Assembly: GCF_001984215.1 (NCBI RefSeq)
Contig: NZ_CP019420.1
Coordinates: forward strand, 4,278,001 to 4,342,000
Length of the DNA stretch: 64,000 bases
DNA from: Mycobacterium sp. MS1601
GTDB taxonomy: Bacteria; Actinomycetota; Actinomycetes; Mycobacteriales; Mycobacteriaceae
Reading direction: 5' to 3'
A program made the position numbers and the translations under genes. The notes beneath the pieces were generated by a model. The model did not search any database. It saw only the letters and a list, made by a program, of their open reading frames with translations, and was not told where the DNA came from. Positions within the stretch are counted from its first letter, which is position 1. Every line of letters starts with the position of its first letter. Shown here piece by piece: positions 57,692-64,000 of this stretch.

Positions 57692-59032
57692 ATGAGTGAG
57701 CAGGTCCGTTTCCTATTGGACGAGTCGGAGCTGCCGACGCACTGGTACAACATCGTCGCGGATCTCCCCACCCCACCTCCACCGCCGCTGCACCCCGGGA
57801 CACATGAACCGGTGGGCCCCGACGATCTCGCGGCACTGTTCCCGCCGGAGCTGATCGCGCAGGAGGTCAGCGCCGAGCGTTACATCGAGATCCCAGAGCC
57901 GGTGCGTCAGGTCTACCGCCAGTACCGCCCGTCACCCTTGGTGCGGGCACGTCGCTGGGAGCAGGCACTTGGTACCCAGGCCCGCATCTACTACAAGTAC
58001 GAAGGCGTCTCACCGGCCGGCTCGCACAAGACCAATACCTCAGTGCCGCAGGTGTATTACAACAGCCTGCACGGCACCACCAGGCTCACCACCGAGACCG
58101 GCGCCGGTCAGTGGGGCACCGCGCTGGCTTATGCATGTGCGTTGTTCGGACTGGAGTGTGAGGTGTGGCAGGTCGGCGCGTCGTACGACGGCAAGCCGCA
58201 GCGCCGAACGCTGATCGAGGTGTTCGGCGGCACGGTGCACCGTTCGCCCAGCCGGCTCACCGAATTCGGGCGCTCCCTGGCGCAAGACCATCCAGGCTCG
58301 CTGGGCATCGCGATCTCCGAGGCCGTCGAGGTCGCCGCCCAGGACCCCGCCACCAAATACGCACTCGGCTCGGTGCTCAACCACGTGCTGCTGCATCAGA
58401 CTGTCATCGGTGAGGAAGCCATCAAGCAGCTGGCGCTAGCCGGTGAGGATGGCGCTGACCTGGTGATCGGCTGTGCCGGTGGTGGTTCCAACCTGGCGGG
58501 GCTGACGTTTCCGTTCCTGCGGGAGAAGTTGGCGGGCACCCGGTCGCCGCGGCTGCTGGCCGTCGAGCCGACGTCGTGCCCGTCGCTGACCCGGGGTGAG
58601 TATCGGTACGACTTCGGCGATACCGGCGGCATGACCCCGCTGATGAAGATGTACACCCTCGGCCACGACTTCGTGCCCTCGCCCATCCACGCCGGCGGCC
58701 TGCGTTACCACGCCATGGCGCCGCTGGTGTCCCACGCGGTGGCCGAGGGGCTGCTGGAGGCCGTCGCGCTGCCGCAGAATGAATGCTTCGAGACGGCAAT
58801 GCAATTCGCCCGCACCGAGGGTATTGTCCCGGCACCTGAGTCGGCGCACGCGCTGGCCCAGGCGCGTCGTGAAGCCGTCGCCGGTGGCGAGCAGGTGATC
58901 GTGGTGGGACTCTCAGGGCACGGGCTGCTGGAGCTGGGGGCCTACGACGCCTACCTGTCGGGCGGGCTCTCGGATGATCCACTGTCCGAGGGCGCCCTTT
59001 CGGCTGCGTTGGCGGGGGTCGTCACCGTCTGA
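57692..59032 (+). CDS. TrpB2-type tryptophan synthase beta-like enzyme, stand-alone
   Basis: This 446-aa PLP enzyme has the cofactor lysine in [33 protein letters not shown] and the phosphate-binding [12 protein letters not shown]. Its insertions and the longer N-terminus ([19 protein letters not shown]) place it in the TrpB2 branch, which works without the TrpA partner and condenses indole (or another nucleophile) with serine or phosphoserine. No trpA is nearby; the main trp genes are expected elsewhere. TAGGCT (57679-57684) lies 7 nt before the ATG with no ribosome site, so leaderless. It is convergent with the ribokinase gene. Confidence 0.9.
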   Translation: MSEQVRFLLDESELPTHWYNIVADLPTPPPPPLHPGTHEPVGPDDLAALFPPELIAQEVSAERYIEIPEPVRQVYRQYRPSPLVRARRWEQALGTQARIYYKYEGVSPAGSHKTNTSVPQVYYNSLHGTTRLTTETGAGQWGTALAYACALFGLECEVWQVGASYDGKPQRRTLIEVFGGTVHRSPSRLTEFGRSLAQDHPGSLGIAISEAVEVAAQDPATKYALGSVLNHVLLHQTVIGEEAIKQLALAGEDGADLVIGCAGGGSNLAGLTFPFLREKLAGTRSPRLLAVEPTSCPSLTRGEYRYDFGDTGGMTPLMKMYTLGHDFVPSPIHAGGLRYHAMAPLVSHAVAEGLLEAVALPQNECFETAMQFARTEGIVPAPESAHALAQARREAVAGGEQVIVVGLSGHGLLELGAYDAYLSGGLSDDPLSEGALSAALAGVVTV

Positions 59033-59054
59033 GCGCACCGGTGATCGGCGGCGT

Positions 59055-59915
59055 TCAGTCGCGCGCCAGGGCATCCTCGATGGTCTCGTCGTACGGGGCG
59101 CAATCCCCGGCGCCCGGCACCAGCGTTGCCAGCGCACCGGCCGCGCACGCCCGCCGCAGCGCGTGGTGGCGGTCGGCACTCCAGCCGGCTGCCAGCACCC
59201 CGGCGAACACGTCACCGGCACCGGTGGTGTCCAGTGCTTCGACTGCGGGAGCGGGCACCTCGAATTCCTGGTCGTCACCGGTGTACGTCGCACCCCGCGC
59301 GCCGCGGGTGATCACCATGTGTGCAACGGGCCAATGCCAGTGCTGCACTTCGGATTCGTTCACGATCACCACATCGGTGAGGGCTGCCAGCTCGGCGAGC
59401 AGCTGAGCGTCCCCGCCGGCCGGGGACGCGTTGACCATCACCGTGGCACCCGACGCCCTGGCCTGGCGGGCAGCCACCAGTGCTGTGCTCAGCGGGATCT
59501 CGAGTTGCAGCAGCAGCAGGTCGCAGTCGGCGACGATGTCGCGCAGCGGTTGCGAATCCAGCGTCAGGTGTCCGTTGGCGCCCGGTGCGACGACGATCAT
59601 GTTCTCGCCGTGGGAGTCGACGACGATGGCTGCGGTGCCACTGGGGCCGGGCAGGGTGATCAAGCCGTCAAGTCCGATGCCGTTGTCGGCCAGGTGCTCT
59701 CGAAGATGAGCGCCGTTGGCGTCCTGGCCGACAGCGGCGATGATCTGCACCTGGGCACCGGCCCTGGCCGCGGCGATGGCCTGGTTGCCGCCCTTGCCGC
59801 CGGGTACCGACCGCACCGACGAGCCCAGCACCGTCTCGCCGGGCTTGGGAAGGGTGCCCACGTCGAACACCACGTCCATGTTGACGCTGCCGACCACGGC
59901 GATCGAGTGTTTCAC
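59055..59915 (-). CDS. rbsK: Ribokinase (PfkB family)
   Basis: This 286-aa sugar kinase has the N-terminal GSVNMDVVFDVGTLPKPGET, the substrate loop VPGGKGGNQAIAAARAG and the catalytic anion hole DTTGAGDVFAGVLAAG. These are ribokinase signatures; it phosphorylates ribose at O5 with ATP. The start is a GTG that overlaps the stop of a 59-aa gene (GTGA). The position near nadE and proA matches Rv2436 of M. tuberculosis as I recall it. No ribose transporter is adjacent. Confidence 0.92.
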   Translation of the reverse strand: MKHSIAVVGSVNMDVVFDVGTLPKPGETVLGSSVRSVPGGKGGNQAIAAARAGAQVQIIAAVGQDANGAHLREHLADNGIGLDGLITLPGPSGTAAIVVDSHGENMIVVAPGANGHLTLDSQPLRDIVADCDLLLLQLEIPLSTALVAARQARASGATVMVNASPAGGDAQLLAELAALTDVVIVNESEVQHWHWPVAHMVITRGARGATYTGDDQEFEVPAPAVEALDTTGAGDVFAGVLAAGWSADRHHALRRACAAGALATLVPGAGDCAPYDETIEDALARD

Positions 59916-60091
59916 GAGCGCTTGGCGTCGCGCTTGGCTTCGCGTTCGGCGTAGGCCGCCGCGCGGTCGGCGCGCAGCTGCCTGATCCGCTTCTTGTCAG
60001 CCTTGCTGCCGTAACGCAACAGGAACTCCTCCTGCTCGCGCTGGTCCTTGCTGATCACCCCGACCCGCTTGCCGGTACCGCTCGAGCCCAT
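59912..60091 (-). CDS. 59-aa highly basic protein coupled to ribokinase
   Basis: This short gene has a strong ribosome site (GGGAGGAAG about 5 nt before the ATG) and a stop that overlaps the ribokinase start as GTGA, so it is almost certainly translated. The peptide is rich in Lys, Arg, Glu and Ala; its C-terminal half (KKRIRQLRADRAAAYAERE) should form one charged helix. There is no signal peptide or membrane segment. I do not recognise a family. A TATTCT hexamer just upstream on the minus strand may be its -10. Confidence 0.75.
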   Translation of the reverse strand: MGSSGTGKRVGVISKDQREQEEFLLRYGSKADKKRIRQLRADRAAAYAEREAKRDAKRS

Positions 60092-60135
60092 GACTTCCTC
60101 CCTCGTGAACCACAGAATAGCTGGTCAGGACCAGC

Positions 60136-60750
60136 TCATACCGTCACCGAGAATCCCGTGGGTAGGCCGGCTCGGCCGGTCAGCGCCCGCAGCACCACCT
60201 CTGCGTGACCCGTCGCGACGGCGATGCCTGTGCTCAACGAGGTCGCGAGGAGCAACGCGTCGTCGGGTGGGGAGAAGGGCAGACCGGTGGCGTCGGCGAT
60301 GTCGAACCCGTGCACCGTCAGCTCGAACACTCGCGTCGGGAGGTAGCCGGACAGCCGCATCCCGGCGCCACCGAGGACGGAGATCAGGTCGTCGCCCCGG
60401 CCGGCCAGCTTGGCCAGTGCCTCGGCCGCCAGCGCGTCCACCGCAGTTCCCGGGTCGGCGCCCAATTCGACACCGGCACGTCGGCCCCGCTCGAGTACGC
60501 CCGCCGCCCCTTCGTCCGCCGCGAACTCCGCAGCCATCTGGTAGTACGCCACCGGCCCGTCGATGTCGACCCGCTCAGCGGGGGCATCCAGGTAGGTGAT
60601 CACGGTGGTCAGCGACCTCGAGGTATGCCCGACCAGCGCCCGCAGATCCCAGTCACCCAGGCCGGGACCGGCGAACGCCTCGGCCGGAATGCGTCGTACC
60701 AGGTCGGTGAATCCCCGGGCCGCTGACGCGTAGACGGCAACCACATCCAT
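60136..60750 (-). CDS. Mycothiol-dependent maleylpyruvate isomerase-like (MDMPI_N/DinB) protein
   Basis: This 204-aa four-helix protein shows the MDMPI_N/DinB pattern: GLGDWDLRALVGHTSRSLTT carries the first metal-binding His and RVFELTVHGFDIADATG the second. These proteins bind a metal and may use mycothiol, acting as thiol-dependent isomerases or transferases. The start follows TAAATT (60762-60757, minus strand) by 6 nt, without a ribosome site. It stands alone between the 59-aa gene and divergent proA. The substrate is unknown. Confidence 0.82.
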   Translation of the reverse strand: MDVVAVYASAARGFTDLVRRIPAEAFAGPGLGDWDLRALVGHTSRSLTTVITYLDAPAERVDIDGPVAYYQMAAEFAADEGAAGVLERGRRAGVELGADPGTAVDALAAEALAKLAGRGDDLISVLGGAGMRLSGYLPTRVFELTVHGFDIADATGLPFSPPDDALLLATSLSTGIAVATGHAEVVLRALTGRAGLPTGFSVTV

Positions 60751-60827
60751 GCCGCGAATTTACCGTCGCTCCTGCTGTGGACGGGGTGCGGTCGGCTCAA
60801 TCCTGGTATGCCCGATAAGCTGGGCTA

Positions 60828-62075
60828 ATGAGTCTGGAAGCGCCGACGCTCACAGGACTGCGGGAGACCGTGCACGACGCCGCCAAGCGGGCCCGGGTGG
60901 CCGGCCGCCTGCTGGCCACACTGTCGACCGTCGTGAAGGACCGTGCTCTGCACGCCGCGGCCGACGCCGTGCTCGCCCACCGCGACGAGATCATCGCCGC
61001 CAACGTCAAGGACCTCGAGTCCGCCCGCGCGGCGGGCACGTCGGAGGCCATGCTGGACCGCCTGGCGCTCAACCCACAACGTGTCGACGGCATCGCCGCG
61101 GGCCTGCGTCAGGTGGCCGGACTGCCCGACCCGGTAGGTGAGGTGCTGCGCGGACGCACGCTGCCCAACGGGCTGCGGTTGCGCCAGCAGCGGGTTCCGC
61201 TCGGCGTGGTCGGCATCGTCTACGAAGGCCGGCCGAACGTCACCGTCGACGCCTTCGGTCTGACCCTCAAGAGCGGCAATGCCGCACTGCTGCGCGGTAG
61301 TTCGTCAGCGGCCAACTCGAACGCCGCTTTGGTGTCGGTGTTGCGCGATGCTCTGGTCGCCGAAGGGCTGCCCGCCGATGCGGTGCAGCTGCTGCCCAGC
61401 GAGGACCGCGCTTCGGTCACCCATCTGATCCAGGCCAGGGGACTGGTGGACGTGGTGATTCCACGGGGCGGCGCCGGCCTGATCAACGCGGTGATCCGCG
61501 ACGCGCTGGTGCCCACCATCGAGACCGGGGTGGGCAACTGCCACGTGTTCATCCACGCGGATGCGGATCTGGATATGGCAGAACGCATCCTGCTCAATGC
61601 CAAGACTCGGCGCCCCAGCGTGTGCAACGCTGCCGAGACGCTGCTGATGGACTCCGCCATCGCCGAAACAGCGCTGCCGCGAATGGTGGAGGCACTGCAG
61701 AAGGCGGGTGTCACCACCCATCTGGACCCCTCGGAGGAAGACCTGCGCGCGGAATTCCTGTCGATGGACATCGCCGTCGCGGTGGTCGACGGCGTCGACG
61801 GTGCCATCGCCCACATCAACGAGTACGGCACCGGGCACACCGAAGCCATCGTCACCGCGGATCTGGCTGCGGCGCAACGTTTCACCGACCAGGTTGATGC
61901 CGCCGCAGTGATGGTGAACGCGTCGACCTCCTTCACCGACGGTGAGCAGTTCGGCTTCGGCGCCGAGATCGGGATCTCCACCCAGAAATTGCATGCCCGT
62001 GGACCCATGGGCCTGCCCGAACTGACCTCGACCAAGTGGATCGTCTGGGGAGACGGCCAGACCCGACCTACCTGA
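60828..62075 (+). CDS. proA: Glutamate-5-semialdehyde dehydrogenase (gamma-glutamyl phosphate reductase)
   Basis: This 415-aa enzyme reduces glutamyl-5-phosphate to the semialdehyde with NADPH, the step after ProB. Conserved parts are [48 protein letters not shown] and the catalytic Cys in [13 protein letters not shown]. It is intact and of normal length. TAAGCT (60816-60821) lies 6 nt before the ATG and no ribosome site is seen, so the mRNA is probably leaderless. It is followed within 18 bp by moxR. Confidence 0.97.
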   Translation: MSLEAPTLTGLRETVHDAAKRARVAGRLLATLSTVVKDRALHAAADAVLAHRDEIIAANVKDLESARAAGTSEAMLDRLALNPQRVDGIAAGLRQVAGLPDPVGEVLRGRTLPNGLRLRQQRVPLGVVGIVYEGRPNVTVDAFGLTLKSGNAALLRGSSSAANSNAALVSVLRDALVAEGLPADAVQLLPSEDRASVTHLIQARGLVDVVIPRGGAGLINAVIRDALVPTIETGVGNCHVFIHADADLDMAERILLNAKTRRPSVCNAAETLLMDSAIAETALPRMVEALQKAGVTTHLDPSEEDLRAEFLSMDIAVAVVDGVDGAIAHINEYGTGHTEAIVTADLAAAQRFTDQVDAAAVMVNASTSFTDGEQFGFGAEIGISTQKLHARGPMGLPELTSTKWIVWGDGQTRPT

Positions 62076-62093
62076 CAGCACAGGAGCTTTGAG

Positions 62094-62972
62094 TTGACCA
62101 CTGCGACACCTCTGTTCGCCGATATCGACGATGTGGCCCGGCGGCTGGCCGAAACCGGCTACCTGCCCGACACGGCCACCGCCACCGCGGTGTTCCTGGC
62201 CGACAGGCTGGGCAAACCGCTGCTGGTCGAGGGGCCCGCGGGGGTCGGCAAGACCGAATTGGCCAGGGCGGTGGCACAATCGACGGGCTCAGAGCTGGTA
62301 CGCCTGCAGTGCTACGAAGGGGTCGACGAGGCTCGGGCGCTCTACGAGTGGAACCACGCCAAGCAGATCCTGCGCATCCAGACGGGCAACCTGGCGGCCC
62401 AGGGTGACTGGGATCAGACTCGCGATGACGTGTTCAGCGAGGAGTTCCTGCTGTCACGGCCGCTGCTGACCGCGATCCGGCGTACCGACCCGACGGTGCT
62501 GCTGATCGACGAGACCGACAAGGCCGACATCGAGATCGAGGGCCTGCTGCTGGAGGTGCTCTCGGACTTCGCCGTCACGGTCCCCGAGCTGGGTACCATC
62601 CGCGCCGAGCGCAAGCCGTTCGTCGTGCTGACCTCCAATGCCACCCGCGAACTGTCGGAGGCGCTCAAGCGGCGCTGCCTGTTCTTGCACATCGATTTCC
62701 CCGACGCCGACCTGGAGCGCCGGATCCTGCTGTCGCGGGTGCCCGAGTTGCCGGATCGGATGGCCGAGGAGCTGGTGCGCATCATCGGTGTGCTGCGCGG
62801 GATGCAGCTCAAGAAGTTGCCGTCGGTGGCCGAGACCATCGACTGGGGCCGCACCGTTCTGGCGCTCGGCATGGACACCATCGACGACGCCACCATCGCG
62901 GCCACTCTCGGCGTGGTGCTCAAGCACCAGTCCGATCAGCAGAAGGCCGCCGGGGAACTGCGGCTCAACTGA
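62094..62972 (+). CDS. MoxR-type AAA+ ATPase
   Basis: This 292-aa AAA+ protein has Walker A GPAGVGKTELARAVA, Walker B VLLIDETDKAD, sensor 1 VVLTSNATRELSEALKRRC and the arginine region after it. MoxR ATPases work with a VWA-domain partner to activate or insert cofactors into other proteins. The partner is the next gene, which overlaps it (TGATG). The start is a TTG with AGGAG 8 nt before; the preceding region carries no better codon. It matches the Rv2426c position by my recollection. Confidence 0.92.
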   Translation: MTTATPLFADIDDVARRLAETGYLPDTATATAVFLADRLGKPLLVEGPAGVGKTELARAVAQSTGSELVRLQCYEGVDEARALYEWNHAKQILRIQTGNLAAQGDWDQTRDDVFSEEFLLSRPLLTAIRRTDPTVLLIDETDKADIEIEGLLLEVLSDFAVTVPELGTIRAERKPFVVLTSNATRELSEALKRRCLFLHIDFPDADLERRILLSRVPELPDRMAEELVRIIGVLRGMQLKKLPSVAETIDWGRTVLALGMDTIDDATIAATLGVVLKHQSDQQKAAGELRLN

Positions 62973-64000
62973 TGGCCGTCCGCCGAACCCACCCCGCACA
63001 ACCCCTGGCTCCCCACGGGTTGCCGGGCCATCTCGTCGGGTTCGTCGAGGCGCTGCGTCGCTCCGGGATCGCCGTCGGACCGTCGGAAACCGTCGACGCC
63101 GGCCAGGTGCTGTCCACTCTCGGACTCGGCGACCGAGAGGTGCTGCGGGAGGGCTTGGCGTGCGCACTGCTGCGACGCTCCGATCATCGCGACACCTACG
63201 ACGCGATGTTCGATCTCTGGTGGCCGGCCGCGCTCGGCGACCGGACGGTTCTGGAGCCACCGCAGGACGGTCGGGACGCCGCGCCGCAGCTGCCGCCGGA
63301 GGACGTCGAGGCCATGCGGGGCATGCTGGCCGACCTGTTGTCCGACAACAAGGATCCGGCCGAGCTGGACCAGCGGCTGGCTGCGATGATCGCCCAAATC
63401 GTGGAGGCCTACGGCCGGTACAACTCCAGTCGTGGCCCGTCGTATTCGTCGTATCAGACTCTGCGGGCTATCGGGCTCGACGAACTCGAGGGCAAGCTGT
63501 TGGCCGGGTTATTGGCCGGCTACGGCGAGCAACCCACCCCGTCGCAGGAGGAGATTGCCAAATCTCTTGCTGCCCAACGTGTCAGTCAGATCCGTCAGTT
63601 GGTGGAGTCGGAGACGAAGCGGCGCACCGCCGAACAACTCGGCCGTGACCATGTCCAGATGTACGGCATCCCGCAGCTCAGTGAGAACGTCGAGTTCCTG
63701 CGTGCCTCCGGTGACCAGCTGCGTCAGATGCGCAAGACCGTCCAGCCGCTGGCTCGCACCCTTGCCACCCGGCTGGCCGCCAAACGTCGTCGCCACCGGT
63801 CCGGGCAGATCGACCTGCGCAAGACGTTGCGCAAATCCATGTCCACCGGCGGCGTGCCGATCGACGTGGTGCTGCGCAAACCCCGGCCCGCCCGCCCGGA
63901 GCTGGTGGTGCTGTGCGACGTGTCCGGTTCGGTGGCCGGGTTCAGCCACTTCACCTTGCTGTTGGTCAGCGCGCTGCGTCAGCAGTTCTCCCGGGTGCGG
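62972..64000 (+). CDS. VWA-domain CoxE-like protein, 3'-truncated by window edge
   Basis: An ATG overlapping the moxR stop opens a frame that stays open to the end of the window (343 codons). The N-terminal part is helical (GHLVGFVEALRRSGIAVGP) and the middle has charged helices. A von Willebrand A domain begins near residue 310 with the MIDAS motif LCDVSGSVAG (DxSxS). This is the CoxE-like/Rv2425c architecture, the usual partner of MoxR ATPases in metal-enzyme maturation. The remaining VWA domain lies beyond the window. Confidence 0.9.
   Translation, partial: MAVRRTHPAQPLAPHGLPGHLVGFVEALRRSGIAVGPSETVDAGQVLSTLGLGDREVLREGLACALLRRSDHRDTYDAMFDLWWPAALGDRTVLEPPQDGRDAAPQLPPEDVEAMRGMLADLLSDNKDPAELDQRLAAMIAQIVEAYGRYNSSRGPSYSSYQTLRAIGLDELEGKLLAGLLAGYGEQPTPSQEEIAKSLAAQRVSQIRQLVESETKRRTAEQLGRDHVQMYGIPQLSENVEFLRASGDQLRQMRKTVQPLARTLATRLAAKRRRHRSGQIDLRKTLRKSMSTGGVPIDVVLRKPRPARPELVVLCDVSGSVAGFSHFTLLLVSALRQQFSRVR

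Overview
The window is GC-rich actinobacterial DNA that reads as a fast-growing mycobacterium (Mycobacterium/Mycolicibacterium). The strongest evidence is a run of housekeeping genes in an order I recall from the M. tuberculosis Rv2455c-Rv2425c region: korA-korB-mobA, an rpf gene, an Rv2449c-like reductase, valS-folC-(Rv2446c-like)-ndk-rne-rplU-rpmA-obg-proB, nadE, a ribokinase, proA, and a moxR/CoxE-like pair. Many genes overlap by ATGA or GTGA. At least a dozen others have a TANNNT -10 box 6-8 nt before the start codon and no Shine-Dalgarno, which is the mycobacterial leaderless pattern.

Layout. (1) 1-10.5 kb is a carbohydrate or cyclitol block: a GntR regulator (cut by the window edge), a ribose/fructose-type ABC importer (lipoprotein, permease, single-domain ATPase), an SRPBCC protein, and a tightly overlapped minus-strand operon. 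That operon encodes a 2-oxoglutarate-dependent oxygenase, an IolG-like dehydrogenase, an IolE-like TIM barrel, a second Gfo/Idh dehydrogenase, a 29-codon remnant of a third, and a hydroxypyruvate-isomerase-like enzyme. A divergent LacI-type regulator sits upstream. (2) 10.9-15.8 kb is conserved core: KorAB, MobA and a small resuscitation-promoting factor preceded by about 1 kb of non-coding DNA. (3) 15.9-35 kb looks like an accessory nitrogen/amine island inserted between rpf and the Rv2449c-like gene. It holds a three-gene dimethylamine-monooxygenase-like set, Amt plus a tiny membrane protein, a divergent operon of type III glutamine synthetase (GmaS-like), GlxBCD/MgsABC-like proteins and a sarcosine-oxidase-beta-like flavoprotein, then MarR/LLM oxidoreductase, DUF2252, and XRE-cupin/EutBC. 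Read together these would strip nitrogen from di- and monomethylamine via gamma-glutamylmethylamide and N-methylglutamate, and from ethanolamine. (4) 35-49.5 kb is conserved core around valS, rne and obg. (5) 49.5-55.5 kb is a second accessory block: TetR/P450, a sirtuin, a cysteine hydrolase, and an EmbR-like regulator overlapping a PknH-like Ser/Thr kinase. (6) 55.6-64 kb holds nadE, a stand-alone TrpB2-type enzyme, ribokinase with a 59-aa basic protein, an MDMPI/DinB-like protein, proA, moxR and a VWA protein that runs off the window.

Regulatory signals I can point to are candidate operators upstream of the ABC, MarR/LLM and P450 genes, a SigA-type promoter for rplU, a stem-loop at the predicted 5' end of the rne mRNA, a large hairpin between rpmA and obg, three bidirectional or intrinsic terminators, and a long palindrome before eutB. 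I saw no tRNA, rRNA, CRISPR array or transposase.
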